Shown: positions 1-8,434, counted from the stretch's first letter. The stretch is 64,000 bases of DNA from Synechococcus sp. LTW-R (GCF_014217875.1 NZ_CP059060.1:1488001-1552000); one strand, 5' to 3'. Numbers and translations are program-made. Notes: generated by a model not told the origin, from the sequence alone.

Positions 1-367
1 CGACGTCACTCATCCCTGCGAGGTGCTGCAGGGCCAATTCACCGATGTCCTTACTGGAGACTTCTCGACCGCTGCGGCTCTGGAGCTCCAGCTCCAGCTC
101 GTCGACCACCAGTTCCAAGCGGCTGGGCTCCAGGCCCGTCTTGTCGCAGGCCCGCAGCAGACCGTGGAGGAGCTTGCCGCGATTGAACGCTTCCCGATTG
201 CCGTTGCGCTTGAGAACCGTGATCGGCACCGTCTCCACCCGTTCATAGGTGGTGAAGCGAAACTCGCAATTCAGACACTCCCGACGACGACGCACACTGC
301 GACCGGTGTCCGCGGAACGCGATTCAAGAACGCGGCTATCGGTGTGCTGACAGGAGGGGCACTGCAT
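1..367 (-). CDS. nrdR: Transcriptional repressor NrdR (C-terminus cut by window edge)
   Basis: The reading frame starts at the ATG ending at 367 and runs off the left edge after about 122 codons; the family is usually about 150-160 residues, so the end is missing. The N-terminus shows the zinc-ribbon pattern CPSC near residue 3 and CLNC near residue 31, followed by [10 protein letters not shown], and then an ATP-cone region beginning around [11 protein letters not shown]. NrdR proteins bind NrdR boxes upstream of ribonucleotide reductase genes and repress them according to the nucleotide pool. It lies in the same direction as psbB-psbT, but a strong terminator separates them. The identification rests on the zinc ribbon plus ATP-cone order and is secure. 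Confidence 0.93.
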   Translation of the reverse strand, partial: MQCPSCQHTDSRVLESRSADTGRSVRRRRECLNCEFRFTTYERVETVPITVLKRNGNREAFNRGKLLHGLLRACDKTGLEPSRLELVVDELELELQSRSGREVSSKDIGELALQHLAGMSDV

Positions 368-569
368 GCCCGAAGTTCCGCCGGAGAAGTTGCTCAAGTT
401 TAGACAGAACAATTCCCTTTGAGAAGGGCTGCTGCAACTTGGGTCTTGCACAGCAACAGTTCAACTCCCCGCATAAACCAATGAGACTCAGCGCTCAAAC
501 AAGGGGCAGAAAAGTCGAAATGAGATTGCCTAAGAGCCGCAGCTCCGTTGACTGGGATCCCCAGCCATG

Positions 570-594
570 AAAAAACCCCCGCCGGTGGCGGGGG
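570..594 (-). terminator. Rho-independent terminator of psbB-psbT
   Basis: An 8-bp perfect GC stem (576-583 with 587-594, loop GGT) is followed on the minus strand by a run of six T. It lies just downstream of psbT and closes the psbB-psbT transcript before nrdR. Confidence 0.9.
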
Positions 595-617
595 CCTGTG
601 GACTCAGGAGAGTCGAA

Positions 618-713
618 TCACTTGCCGATCTTCGGGGGATCGCGGAAGGCGATCGCGAAGAACAGGGTGGAGATGGCTAACGCCAGGATCAGGATGTAAG
701 CAAAGCTTTCCAT
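618..713 (-). CDS. psbT: Photosystem II reaction center protein PsbT
   Basis: A 31-residue protein of the usual PsbT length. It begins [14 protein letters not shown], has one membrane helix (about residues 4-22) and ends in a charged tail containing FRDPPKIGK. PsbT is a single-helix thylakoid subunit at the PSII dimer interface that stabilises the QA region. The gene starts 18 bases downstream of the psbB stop with an AGGTAAC-like sequence before the ATG, so the two are very probably co-transcribed. The psbB-psbT order is conserved in cyanobacteria and plastids. The call is secure despite the small size. Confidence 0.96.
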   Translation of the reverse strand: MESFAYILILALAISTLFFAIAFRDPPKIGK

Positions 714-731
714 GAGTTACCTCCGAGGCGC

Positions 732-2291
732 TCAGCTGAGGGTGGTGCCTGCGGGGGGCACGTAGCCCTCCGGCAGACGACGGGTGGAACGGTCGCCCAG
801 TTTCTGGAACAGACCGAACTCAACCTGCTCACCGAGATCGGGATCGATACCGGCGAACACATCGCGGTACAGGGTGCGAGCACCGTGCCAGATGTGACCG
901 AAGAAGAAGAGCAGCGCGAAGCAGGCGTGGCCGAAGGTGAACCAGCCGCGGGGGGAGCTGCGGAAGGTGCCGTCGGAGTGATAGGTCTCGCGATCGAATT
1001 CGAACGCTTCACCCAGCTGGGCCTTGCGAGCCAAGCGCTTCACGTCCGCGGGGTCGGTGAAGGTCTGACCGTTCAGGGCACCCCCGTAGACGGTGGCGGT
1101 CACGCCGGTCTGCTCGAAGGAGTACTTCGCTTCAGCGCGGCGGAAAGGAATGTCAGCGCGGACGATGCCTTGGCTGTCTTCCAGAACCACAGGGAAGTTC
1201 TCGAAGAAGTTGGGCAGACGACGCACCTCGAGATCGCGACCCTGGTTGTCGGTGAAGGCAATGTGACCCAGCCAGCCGGTGGGCAGGCCATCACCGTTGA
1301 CCATCGGACCGACGCGGAAGAGACCGCCCTTGGCAGGGCTGTTACCGACGTAGTCGTAGAAGGCCAGCTTTTCAGGAATCTGGGCGTAGGCCTGTTCCTT
1401 AGTGGCACCGTTGTCCAGAGCGGTCTGAACGCGGCGGTTGATCTCGGTCTTGAAGTAGCCCTGATCCCACTGGTAGCGGGTCGGACCGAAGAGCTCGATG
1501 GGGGTTGCAGCGGCGCCGTACCACATGGTTCCAGCCACGATGAAGGCGGCGAAGAACACAGCGGCGATGGCACTCGAGAGCACCGTCTCGATGTTGCCCA
1601 TGCGGAGAGCCTTGTAGAGGCGCTCGGGCGGACGAGTGGTGATGTGGAAAACGCCGGCAATGATGCCGACAATGCCTGCTGCGATGTGGTGGGCAACGAT
1701 GCCACCAGGGTTGAAGGGGTTGAACCCTTCAGGACCCCAAGAGGGCTGTACAGCCTCAAGGTGTCCGGTCACGCCGTAGGGATCAGAGACCCACATGCCG
1801 GGGCCAAAGACGCCGGTGAGGTGGAAGGCACCAAAGCTGAAGCAGCCGAGGCCAGCGAGCAGCAGGTGGATGCCGAAGATTTTGGGGAGGTCAAGGGCAG
1901 GCTCGCCAGTGCGAGGGTCCTGCCAGATCTCCAGATCCCAGTAGGTCCAGTGCCAAATGGCGGCCAGCATCAGCAGGCCACTGAAAACGATGTGAGCAGC
2001 TGCCACACCTTCAAAACTCCAGAAGCCGGGGTCGACACCGGTGGCACCGGTGATACTCCAGCCGCCCCAGCTATCCGTCACACCCAGGCGAGCCATGAAC
2101 GGCATGACAAACATGCCCTGGCGCCACATGGGGTTGAGCACCGGGTCGGAGGGATCGAAGATAGCCAGCTCATAGAGCGCCATGGAACCGGCCCAGCCGG
2201 CAACCAAGGCAGTGTGCATGAGGTGCACGGCGAGCAAACGGCCCGGGTCGTTAATCACGACCGTGTGCACCCGATACCAGGGCAATCCCAT
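732..2291 (-). CDS. psbB: Photosystem II CP47 chlorophyll apoprotein
   Basis: CP47 is the inner antenna protein of photosystem II: it binds chlorophyll a and beta-carotene and passes excitation to the D1/D2 core. The 519-residue product has normal family length. It begins [20 protein letters not shown], shows several histidine-bearing hydrophobic helices, a large lumenal loop (about residues 260-440) and the C-terminal [12 protein letters not shown] segment. psbT follows closely on the same strand. The gene is divergent from the ferredoxin gene, and the roughly 280-base gap between them must hold both promoters. No frameshift or unusual feature is seen. Confidence 0.98.
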   Translation of the reverse strand: MGLPWYRVHTVVINDPGRLLAVHLMHTALVAGWAGSMALYELAIFDPSDPVLNPMWRQGMFVMPFMARLGVTDSWGGWSITGATGVDPGFWSFEGVAAAHIVFSGLLMLAAIWHWTYWDLEIWQDPRTGEPALDLPKIFGIHLLLAGLGCFSFGAFHLTGVFGPGMWVSDPYGVTGHLEAVQPSWGPEGFNPFNPGGIVAHHIAAGIVGIIAGVFHITTRPPERLYKALRMGNIETVLSSAIAAVFFAAFIVAGTMWYGAAATPIELFGPTRYQWDQGYFKTEINRRVQTALDNGATKEQAYAQIPEKLAFYDYVGNSPAKGGLFRVGPMVNGDGLPTGWLGHIAFTDNQGRDLEVRRLPNFFENFPVVLEDSQGIVRADIPFRRAEAKYSFEQTGVTATVYGGALNGQTFTDPADVKRLARKAQLGEAFEFDRETYHSDGTFRSSPRGWFTFGHACFALLFFFGHIWHGARTLYRDVFAGIDPDLGEQVEFGLFQKLGDRSTRRLPEGYVPPAGTTLS

Positions 2292-2568
2292 GGGGGTCAG
2301 GTCCGAGGAAACATCGAGGCTTCCGCTTCAGAAAACCGAAACCGGAAGTCAGCGCGATCAGGCTTTGCCAGCGAAAGCCAGCAAATCGTTGATCCGTGCT
2401 CGCGATCGTAAGGGTTTCAGCTGACGGAACGTTTTGAAGGGTCGCGAGCTGAAACGTGCCGTGACGGGAAAACGGCTCTGCAGCCCCAGGGAGCGCTCCT
2501 CACAGCAAAGCCGCGGTTACAAATCGCAATCCATTCCCTCAGAATGCGGAGATTCCGTTTCCGCCGCC

Positions 2569-3027
2569 ATGCCCGTCATTCGCTTCGTTCGTGAGGGCCG
2601 GGATGTGGAGTGCTACCCCGGCGAGAACCTCCGCGAGGTCGCCCTGCGTGAAGGCCTTGAGCTCTATGGCCTCAAAGGGCAGCTCGGAAACTGCGGCGGC
2701 TGCGGCCAGTGCATCACCTGTTTCGTCGATGTGGTGGGCGAAAGCAGTCCCGGAAGCCTGAGCGGCAGGACCGCCGTTGAAGAGCAGAAGCTGCGCCGCC
2801 GGCCCCAGACCTGGCGCCTGGCCTGCCAGACCCTCGTCCAACAATCGGTCCTGGTGTTGACCCGACCCCAGGTGCGCTTTGGGGACGCCGAGCAACGCAT
2901 TGCCACCGCCAAAGCCAACCCGCTGCCAGCCGGGCCCACAGCCTGGCCGGAACCTGAGCCCCAGGAGGAGGACGCCGCAGAAACCGCTGCCGAGGCCGAA
3001 ACCACAACGAGGGATGAAGAGGCCTGA
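2569..3027 (+). CDS. [2Fe-2S] ferredoxin-like protein
   Basis: The product is 152 residues if the ATG at 2569 is used; the frame is open further upstream, but the ferredoxin fold begins at MPVIRFVREG. Cysteines at about 42, 45, 48, 51 and 86 fit a beta-grasp [2Fe-2S] domain (NCGGCGQCITC, then LACQ). An acidic, Ala/Glu/Pro-rich tail of roughly 40 residues follows. It probably transfers electrons in or near the thylakoid, but the partner is unknown. psbM lies 48 bases downstream on the same strand and psbB is divergent upstream, so a photosynthetic link is likely. It is not the classical PetF, which is shorter and has a CxxxxCxxC pattern. Confidence 0.85.
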   Translation: MPVIRFVREGRDVECYPGENLREVALREGLELYGLKGQLGNCGGCGQCITCFVDVVGESSPGSLSGRTAVEEQKLRRRPQTWRLACQTLVQQSVLVLTRPQVRFGDAEQRIATAKANPLPAGPTAWPEPEPQEEDAAETAAEAETTTRDEEA

Positions 3028-3075
3028 TGAAGCCCCTTTGGCGGTGATACGGTCACCTGGCTCAAGACTTTTGCG

Positions 3076-3180
3076 ATGGAAACCAACGATCTCGGCTTCG
3101 TCGCCAGCCTGATGTTCGTGCTGGTGCCGACGGTGTTTCTGATTGTTCTGTACATCCAGACCAGCAGCCGCCAGAGCTGA
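3076..3180 (+). CDS. psbM: Photosystem II reaction center protein PsbM
   Basis: A 34-residue protein beginning [19 protein letters not shown], with one membrane helix (about residues 6-27) and a short polar tail ending SSRQS. PsbM is a single-helix subunit at the PSII dimer interface. Length and sequence are typical. It follows the ferredoxin-like gene on the same strand and is closed by terminator-like hairpins between 3200 and 3310. Confidence 0.95.
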   Translation: METNDLGFVASLMFVLVPTVFLIVLYIQTSSRQS

Positions 3181-3274
3181 GCCGGCTCCATTGGTTTCGC
3201 CAACCCTGGACGCCTCTCCTTGATGCGTTCAGGGTTTTCTTTGTGCCTGCACCTCGCCCTTGAAGGCGCAGCAC

Positions 3275-3309
3275 AAACCCCCAGGGCCTAGCGGTCCTGG
3301 GGGTTTCTT
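3275..3309 (+). terminator. Terminator between psbM and the UspA gene
   Basis: An 11-bp perfect inverted repeat (3275-3285 with 3296-3306) with a 10-base loop ends in TTTCTT on the plus strand. It lies between convergent genes and could stop transcripts from either side, mainly psbM. A weaker hairpin (AACCCTG...CAGGGTT then TTCTTT, about 3200-3241) precedes it. Confidence 0.75.
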
Positions 3310-3350
3310 GTCTCGAGCCGCAATCAAAAAGGAGTGTGCCGCCTGGATCC

Positions 3351-4199
3351 TCAGCCGCGACCTTCGGGCTCGCGCACCAGAAGAACCGGAGCCGGAGCAT
3401 GCACCCGGATGTAGTCGCTCACCGAGGAGCCCAACAGGCGATCGATATCGACAAGACCGCGGGCCACCAGCGGGCGTCGGTCCTGGGAGGCGATCACGAC
3501 AAGATCAGCGTTGTGCTCTTCAGCGGCCTGACAGAAACCGCGGCCAACGTCACCCGTGCCGTGGATCGCTTTCATCTCAACGCCAAAACCACGGGCCCGT
3601 TGCACGGCCTTCTCCAGCAATTCATCGGCAGGGGTTTGACCACCACGGGTGGGGGTGATGTCCTGGCGGCTGATGTGAACGCCGGTCAACGTGCTGCCGG
3701 GCACATCACGCACGAGCTCACAGGCCAGCTTTAACGCGTCATCACCGACCCCGGTGCCGTCAATCGCCACCATCACGCGATTGATATGACGGACATAAAG
3801 GTCATCGCGCACCAGCAACATCGGCCGGGTCGAGAGCTGGAAGACGTACTGACTCGCGCTGTTGCTCAGGATCGACTGCAGCCGGCCCAGGCCCCGAGAG
3901 CCCATCACGATCAGATCAGCGTCCAATTCATCGGCCACCTTCAACACCGTTTGCTTGGTGTCGCCTTGGCGAATGATCGTGTTGACCTCAGAAGGATTCA
4001 GTCCCAGTCGCTGAACGGCCTCAGCGACGATGCCTGCAGCCTTCTGGGAATGCTCGGCGTAGTCCTGACCGGCCTGCTCGGAGACCACATGCAGGAGGTT
4101 GATGCGGGCCTGCCGCACGGTTGGGATGTCGCGCAGCATGCGCACCATTTCCTCGACGTGGCCTTTGCCTGAATCGGCGATCAGAAGATTGGAGAACAC
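3351..4199 (-). CDS. Universal stress protein, two tandem UspA domains
   Basis: The 282-residue product contains two UspA folds in a row (about residues 1-130 and 138-278). Each begins with a beta strand (NLLIADSG; RVMVAIDGTG) and ends with the PMLLVRD or PVLLVRE strand. The first domain keeps a G-x2-G nucleotide-binding-like loop (MGSRGLGR); the second has ASQDRRP there, so ATP binding may be limited to the first half. Usp proteins are cytoplasmic stress-response proteins of varied, mostly unresolved roles. It is convergent with psbM and divergent from the thioesterase gene, with about 54 bases between starts. Nothing here shows its target. Confidence 0.9.
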   Translation of the reverse strand: MFSNLLIADSGKGHVEEMVRMLRDIPTVRQARINLLHVVSEQAGQDYAEHSQKAAGIVAEAVQRLGLNPSEVNTIIRQGDTKQTVLKVADELDADLIVMGSRGLGRLQSILSNSASQYVFQLSTRPMLLVRDDLYVRHINRVMVAIDGTGVGDDALKLACELVRDVPGSTLTGVHISRQDITPTRGGQTPADELLEKAVQRARGFGVEMKAIHGTGDVGRGFCQAAEEHNADLVVIASQDRRPLVARGLVDIDRLLGSSVSDYIRVHAPAPVLLVREPEGRG

Positions 4200-4253
4200 A
4201 TCCCAGGGGCGCGTTGGGGCAGCCTATGGCTGATTGGCCAGCAACCTCGACTT

Positions 4254-4736
4254 GTGCCCGAGACCGTGACGGAGCAGCAACATCAGCGCCCTTGGCAGAT
4301 CGAGCGAGCGGTGCTGCCCCAACACACCGACCATGCCGGAGTGATGTGGCATGGCAGTTATCTGGCCTGGCTGGAGGAAGCCCGCGTGGAAGCCCTCCGC
4401 CGGGCGGGCCTGGCCTACAGCGACCTCTCCGAACGCGGCCTGGAACTGCCCGTCATTTCCCTAAAGATCGACTACCGGCAAGCCCTGCTGCACGGAGAGA
4501 CCGTCCGGGTCGAGAGCTGGGTGCTGCCCCAAAAGGGGGTCAAGCTCCCTTGGCGCAGCGCCTTCCTCAAGGCCAATGGAAGCGTGGCCGCCGAAGCGCA
4601 CGTGGAGCTGGTGCTCGTGGACCTAAGCCAAGGCCCCGGGCAAAGGCGACTGCTACGCAAAGCACCTGAGGACCTGCTGCAAGCGCTTGAGCACCTAAAG
4701 AAAGGTCCAAGGCAAGACTCAAAGGCCGCGCAGTAG
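4254..4736 (+). CDS. Acyl-CoA thioesterase, 4HBT/YbgC hot-dog family
   Basis: The 160-residue product (GTG start) has the hot-dog thioesterase core with the signature HTDHAGVMWHGSYLAWLEEAR near residues 24-44, where YbgC-type enzymes carry their catalytic Asp and the helix that covers the substrate. A strand-rich region (ISLKIDYRQALLHGE) follows. Such enzymes hydrolyse acyl- or aryl-CoA/ACP thioesters in the cytoplasm. In cyanobacteria one 4HBT protein cleaves DHNA-CoA in phylloquinone synthesis, but the motif here is closer to general YbgC proteins, so I do not assign the substrate. It sits at the left border of the AT-richer stretch. Confidence 0.8.
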   Translation: MPETVTEQQHQRPWQIERAVLPQHTDHAGVMWHGSYLAWLEEARVEALRRAGLAYSDLSERGLELPVISLKIDYRQALLHGETVRVESWVLPQKGVKLPWRSAFLKANGSVAAEAHVELVLVDLSQGPGQRRLLRKAPEDLLQALEHLKKGPRQDSKAAQ

Positions 4737-4836
4737 TGCGGATGCATTAAGTCATCGAACGTGCGCAGGACCAATGTGCCAAACCAAATAGCTCAGACAA
4801 AAGCCCACCCCCTACCACCGGAGGATACAAATAGAG

Positions 4837-5160
4837 CTAACCCCAAACTTCAAAAACCCCATCAACGGGTCGTCCTTGCTTGAGGCCGTCCCAACTAATG
4901 GTCTTGAGGAAAGCGCCTGCGTCATAAGTTTCGACCACGTCGACGCCCCAGTAGCCCTCTTGGAGAGGTGATCCCGGCATGCATGGGTTGTCTTTGCGAC
5001 CTCCCAATGCCAGAAGCTCATGGTCCGCACCATGTCCCAACATCCTTCGCATGGCACGCCATGCGCGGGGCAATTCCACGGCTAGAGCAATGGCATCAAG
5101 CTCCGAATCAATACGCACGAGCCAATGGGGTGATCTAGTGGTTCTGCTGTTTTGATGCAC
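4837..5160 (-). CDS. Hypothetical protein
   Basis: A GTG-started frame of 107 codons with a protein-like composition: WLVRIDSELDAIALAVELPRA followed by helical and then Gly/Asp-rich segments, ending in DGVFEVWG. I do not recognise a family. No signal peptide or membrane segment is visible. It is convergent with the thioesterase gene and has no obvious partner. A shorter frame on the same strand overlaps it and reads as low-complexity noise. Only the protein-like residue pattern supports this gene; it could also be a remnant. Confidence 0.45.
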   Translation of the reverse strand: MHQNSRTTRSPHWLVRIDSELDAIALAVELPRAWRAMRRMLGHGADHELLALGGRKDNPCMPGSPLQEGYWGVDVVETYDAGAFLKTISWDGLKQGRPVDGVFEVWG

Positions 5161-5562
5161 TGGCTGCTCGCTTGCAATGTCTCAGCAAACACTGCTGGAG
5201 CGAGACTTGGTACGGCCTGGGCATGAACCTGCAAATTGTGGGAGATAACAAAGCAGGTCGTGACATGGGTGAGGCTTTAAGGACCTTAAAGCTTGATGCG
5301 GGCGTTCGCGATGTAAGGACATTTTCATAGACATCAATTACCGACCAACCCTTATCTAGAAATATTTTCCAAGATCTCCCAGCCATACCTTGGTTTCTGC
5401 AACAATCCAAACGCACACAAGAATTGCGGGCAAGACGCCATGAACACATCGCACGGATTCTGTTAGTCATCTCCCTTGACTGAAGCAAGATTGCAACTTC
5501 GCATTGCAGGCAGGGCGCCGACGCGTTATAGTCTTATGGACTATTCTACTCCAGAAGACCCC
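5161..5562. other. Region without a confident gene
   Basis: Nothing here can be called with confidence. A plus-strand frame open from 5139 to the TAG at 5330 reads plausibly in its second half (ATG at 5223, MNLQIVGDNKAGRDMGEALR and onward, 35 residues), and could be a tiny gene or a gene remnant. A 117-codon minus-strand frame (5135-5488) is rich in Arg, Cys and Ser and looks spurious. A small inverted repeat ATAGTC-TTATG-GACTAT lies at 5528-5544, just beyond the 3' end of the next gene. Confidence 0.4.
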
Positions 5563-5796
5563 TCATTCAGAGCGTCGAATCAGCTCGGCAAGCATCTCGA
5601 GTTTCGAATTTTCAGATTGAGAGGCACGAGTTGCCATCCACGCTCGCGCAGCCTTCTGCTGTGCCAACTGCTGAACAAGCAAAAGCGCTATCTCACGCAA
5701 CTCATCGAAATCTCTACAATCATTAATTAGGCGAACGAACTTCTCAGTCTCAAAAGACATTTCTAGGGACTGTTTGATAGGATCCATCGAAGCCAT
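5563..5796 (-). CDS. Small helical hypothetical protein
   Basis: About 77 residues from the ATG ending at 5796; a TTG two codons earlier and an ATG at 5787 are alternatives. The sequence is almost entirely amphipathic helix, with FVRLINDCRDFDELREIALL in the middle and a C-terminus ending in LIRRSE. It has no membrane segment or metal motif. The charged, leucine-rich pattern suggests a small helical-bundle or protein-binding factor, but I cannot name a family. It lies 17 bases downstream of the VTT-domain gene on the same strand and could be co-transcribed with it. Confidence 0.6.
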   Translation of the reverse strand: MASMDPIKQSLEMSFETEKFVRLINDCRDFDELREIALLLVQQLAQQKAARAWMATRASQSENSKLEMLAELIRRSE

Positions 5797-5813
5797 GATC
5801 AAGTGTTCGGGTT

Positions 5814-6482
5814 CTATTTTCGGTTCAGCAACGAAAAACGGCGTCGAACCGTGGACTGGATCAACGCTAAGACAAACACACCTACAACCGCGGCGACCAA
5901 GGTCGACTTTCCACTGTCGAAAATGCCAGCGCCAAGAGCCACAATCGGCAGGTCACTCATGAAGACACTCAAAAATAAAGCCGGCAGGAAACGCTTTAGC
6001 GGCGTACCTGCGATACCCAAGCCATAACTCACGAAATCAAAAAAACCGGTCATCAAAAGACCGGTCATCAAAAAGAAATTGGACTCAACCTTGGAGCCAC
6101 TGAAACGCTCCACAACAGACATAGCTTTGCCACCAACTAGCCGACGCACGGGGCCCCTTCCAAACTGACGAGCCAAACAGAATGCTAGGGAGCAGGCAAG
6201 TATGTCAGTGAATACAATCGTCAAAAAGCCGGTCTTAAAACCCAGTAGAGCACCGGCGGCAAGAGAATAAGCGGTGCTCGGCAAAGCTGGCAGAACAATG
6301 CTGACTCCGCGCAACAGCATGATCCCGATAGGAGCCCAAACGCCCATAGCACCAAGTGACTGCCGAATTTGAGGCATGACATGGGCCTGGGCCAAAAGAG
6401 TCAAGCCAATAAACCCGAGGAGCCCCAATAAGACCAGAAGCACTCTGCGAAAGAACGGGGAAACCAAGACTCCACTGGGCAA
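5814..6482 (-). CDS. VTT-domain (TVP38/TMEM64, DedA-superfamily) membrane protein
   Basis: The 222-residue product (TTG start) has an N-terminal membrane helix (about residues 11-30), a re-entrant loop region with PALPSTAYSLAAGALLGF (about 65-83) characteristic of VTT/DedA proteins, and further helices to the C-terminus. A short tandem repeat at DNA level (around 6045-6076) encodes a doubled LMTG. Family members act in lipid scrambling or membrane homeostasis; the substrate here is unknown. It would sit in the plasma or thylakoid membrane. The small helical gene follows on the same strand. The family call is good, the function is not known. Confidence 0.8.
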   Translation of the reverse strand: MPSGVLVSPFFRRVLLVLLGLLGFIGLTLLAQAHVMPQIRQSLGAMGVWAPIGIMLLRGVSIVLPALPSTAYSLAAGALLGFKTGFLTIVFTDILACSLAFCLARQFGRGPVRRLVGGKAMSVVERFSGSKVESNFFLMTGLLMTGFFDFVSYGLGIAGTPLKRFLPALFLSVFMSDLPIVALGAGIFDSGKSTLVAAVVGVFVLALIQSTVRRRFSLLNRK

Positions 6483-6581
6483 CAGAAGCTATCATCCTTC
6501 CACAACAGCTCCGTCAAAACAAAACAGATACACTAAATTTATCCAAAAGACAGAAAACAGCTCAAGCAAGAGAGGCAGCCA

Positions 6582-7232
6582 GTGGCAACACAAGAACATC
6601 AAAACAGCAAAGATGCGCAACGTAAAACAAGATTAATAAATGCAAACTGCGGAAAATGGGAGAGCATCTTCATTCGCATCGGATCCAGTCGAGAGGAATG
6701 CGAACGCTTTCCATGCAACCTCAGCGTTAGCGAAGACAATGGCTTGATCGAAGCTCAACTGACATACCAGCAGTCTGGAAAGATTGCACGCTCCGCTTTT
6801 CGTGAAATTCCAGAATCGATGCAAATTGAAGCCGCTGGTCATTGGTCCCTCGGCCCCCAGTTTCTCACGCAAGAGTTCTGGACCACAGAGTTTTGCATCT
6901 GCAGACCACATGAGCGCCGAAGGGCAATAGTCCGACAACGCAGGAACTGGCTTGAATCAATGGTTGTGATCGTGGAATGGAGAGCAGGGCATGATCATGC
7001 AGCCTTTTCGGGTGATCTTCCACGCCCCATTTACCTCAGCGAATCCAGAGGCGAAACGACGTCTACCTTTGAAGTCATGGCTGACGGCGTATCACTTGGC
7101 TTAGAGCTCACGCTATTCAATACTCATAAACAGCAAGCAACTACCTGGACCTGGGACTCAGCATCTATCACACGGCTATACGGCATCGACAATCAACTCA
7201 TACAGGAACAGGCTAGGACTCACCCTTCCTGA
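6582..7232 (+). CDS. DUF3598-like (calycin-type) protein
   Basis: The 216-residue product (GTG start) begins with a polar segment, then CGKWESIFIRIGSS and alternating strands, with the pattern GHWSLGP...FCICRPHERRRAIVRQRR near the middle. This strand-rich organisation resembles the DUF3598 family, a calycin-fold group related to CpcS-type bilin lyases. No Cys or His positions prove pigment binding. The frame begins in an AT-rich gap with purine-rich sequence before the GTG. It is convergent with, and overlaps by 20 bases, the next gene. The family assignment is from residue pattern only. Confidence 0.5.
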   Translation: MATQEHQNSKDAQRKTRLINANCGKWESIFIRIGSSREECERFPCNLSVSEDNGLIEAQLTYQQSGKIARSAFREIPESMQIEAAGHWSLGPQFLTQEFWTTEFCICRPHERRRAIVRQRRNWLESMVVIVEWRAGHDHAAFSGDLPRPIYLSESRGETTSTFEVMADGVSLGLELTLFNTHKQQATTWTWDSASITRLYGIDNQLIQEQARTHPS

Positions 7233-7443
7233 AGTTCCGCAAGATTTCAACGTCCTGCTCGGGGTCAATGCTTAGGTCCGTCAAAACCAACGCCTTACCA
7301 ATCGTGTTGATGGCGTACTCAATGGCGGACAGGGACTTCGCCCCGGCAGGACTCCTTCGTCCAGCACGAATGACTTCTGGGGTCACGAATGCGGCAGCCT
7401 CATTGAACTGAGCCGCAATCTGGGCCAATTGCTCATCCATCAT
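7213..7443 (-). CDS. Small hypothetical protein
   Basis: A 76-residue product starting MMDEQLAQIAAQFNEAAAF, with amphipathic helices, a basic AGRRSP turn and a C-terminal acidic helix (DPEQDVEILRNFRKGES). It has no membrane helix, signal or cysteine motif, and I do not recognise the family. Its 3' end overlaps the 3' end of the convergent DUF3598-like gene by 20 bases, which would produce antisense overlap between the transcripts. The residue pattern is clearly protein-like. Confidence 0.55.
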   Translation of the reverse strand: MMDEQLAQIAAQFNEAAAFVTPEVIRAGRRSPAGAKSLSAIEYAINTIGKALVLTDLSIDPEQDVEILRNFRKGES

Positions 7444-8041
7444 GCAGTAGGCAAGAGATCAACTCTGAGCATCTCATTCGCCGCACCGGTGCAGCAGTGT
7501 GCCAGGATGAGACTTGCGAGTCCAGCCCAAAGTCGTCGCGCATGAAATCGAGGCGGTTCAGGCTTGGAAGTGACGCAAGGAACGGAGCGCATCCGGCGAT
7601 CACAGCACGGGCAATCGCGAGACTTCACCGCGTCGAGCGGAGTGAAATGATCACGACCTTCCTTCTGACGGGCGCCTGGTCATCAAGAGCCCAAGTCGGG
7701 CGGATGCCGTTGAAGCTAAACCGCTGGCAACAATTCAGCAATGACGGCAGAAGGATACTCATCAAAACTCTTCAAGACCAGGTGCCAAAGCCAGCCGGCG
7801 GAATGACGACGGACCCCATAAAACAGGAAACCGCCACCTTGGGCTCGATTATTAGGCGACTGAGAGGGCGAACAAAGAAGGATCCACTAACAGGCAAAAA
7901 AAGAGCCCCTGCTGGGGCTCGACGCATTTCTCTTGAAGGAACCTAAAGAAAACAATGCGGGCGATCAAGCGAGATTAAGCAATTCGACCGATCGCATAAG
8001 CTCAACTTATAGCCCAGAGGGGCAAGCCCTCTCGAGAAGAT
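7444..8041. other. Region without a confident gene
   Basis: Open frames exist here (149 codons plus at 7497-7946; 62 codons minus at 7440-7628), but both are Arg/Ser/Pro-biased with no recognisable motif and are probably spurious. The only firm element is the minus-strand terminator at 7896-7920. From 7955 to 8041 the plus frame that continues into the next small gene is broken by two stop codons, giving fragments MRAIKRD, AIRPIA and AQLIAQRGKPSREDV, which suggests gene decay or chance. Confidence 0.45.
7896..7920 (-). terminator. Strong Rho-independent terminator without an obvious gene
   Basis: A 7-bp perfect stem (7903-7909 with 7914-7920, loop TGCT) is followed on the minus strand by seven T. 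The nearest minus-strand gene upstream ends at 8285, so a long 3' UTR or an unannotated small RNA is implied. Confidence 0.8.
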
Positions 8042-8263
8042 GTGATTATAAGGCAAGTGAAGACCGCCAAGAAAGTGGACCAAGCCTGGAAGGAGAGCGA
8101 GCAAATACGGCTCGAGAAGGTTCTGGCAATCGCCATAACTAGTCAGAACAAAGACATGGAAGCAAACATCAAACGCGAAATAGGAGCCCTCCAGCGAGAA
8201 GAACCATCGCCACTCATCGAGGAATACCTCAACGAATACGGTGAAGTTAGGGACGATCTGTAG
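8042..8263 (+). CDS. Hypothetical protein, possibly a degraded gene end
   Basis: A GTG-started frame of 73 codons, rich in Lys, Glu and Gln (VKTAKKVDQAWKESEQIRLE), predicted wholly helical and ending EYLNEYGEVRDDL. The frame stays open back to a TAA at about 8000 without a better start. Short in-frame fragments continue further upstream beyond stop codons. It could be a small intact protein or the tail of a decayed gene. No family is recognised. Confidence 0.4.
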   Translation: MIIRQVKTAKKVDQAWKESEQIRLEKVLAIAITSQNKDMEANIKREIGALQREEPSPLIEEYLNEYGEVRDDL

Positions 8264-8284
8264 CGGGAATGCAGTAAAGACGAA

Positions 8285-8434
8285 TTAAGGCAGGAACTCA
8301 TCCAACTCTGCCAATGGATCCGGCTGCCCCTCAGCAATTGCTCTAGCTCGGGCGTAAAACCAGCCACCCGAGGAAGTAGATCGTTCCAAACAAGCAGCGA
8401 TCTTGAGCCAGTTCTCACGCGATGCGGAATCCAT
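8285..8434 (-). CDS. Small hypothetical protein (49 aa)
   Basis: The product from the ATG ending at 8434 is 49 residues: MDSASRENWLKIAACLERST, then a WFYARARAIAEGQPDP segment and an acidic end. The mix of Trp, Leu and Ala in helical spacing reads as a genuine small cytoplasmic protein. The frame is open further upstream to 8530, but that extension looks non-coding. I do not recognise a family. It is divergent from the SDR gene, and the terminator at 7896-7920 is the first one downstream on its strand. Confidence 0.5.
   Translation of the reverse strand: MDSASRENWLKIAACLERSTSSGGWFYARARAIAEGQPDPLAELDEFLP

Noticed and set aside
885-2411. 508-codon plus-strand open frame across psbB
   Set aside because: It is the antisense shadow of psbB, rich in Gly, Glu and Val with no domain pattern; the minus strand clearly encodes CP47.
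5135-5488. 117-codon minus-strand frame
   Set aside because: Cys/Arg/Ser-rich, no motif, overlaps the more plausible 4837-5160 gene start; likely chance.
6045-6076. Tandem repeat of about 16 bases (CCGGTCATCAAAA) considered as a CRISPR-like or regulatory repeat
   Set aside because: Only two copies, inside the VTT-domain coding sequence, where they encode a doubled LMTG; an internal duplication.
7497-7946. 149-codon plus-strand frame in the islet
   Set aside because: Arg/Ser/Thr-biased, no motif, and covers the minus-strand terminator at 7896-7920; not supportable as a gene.
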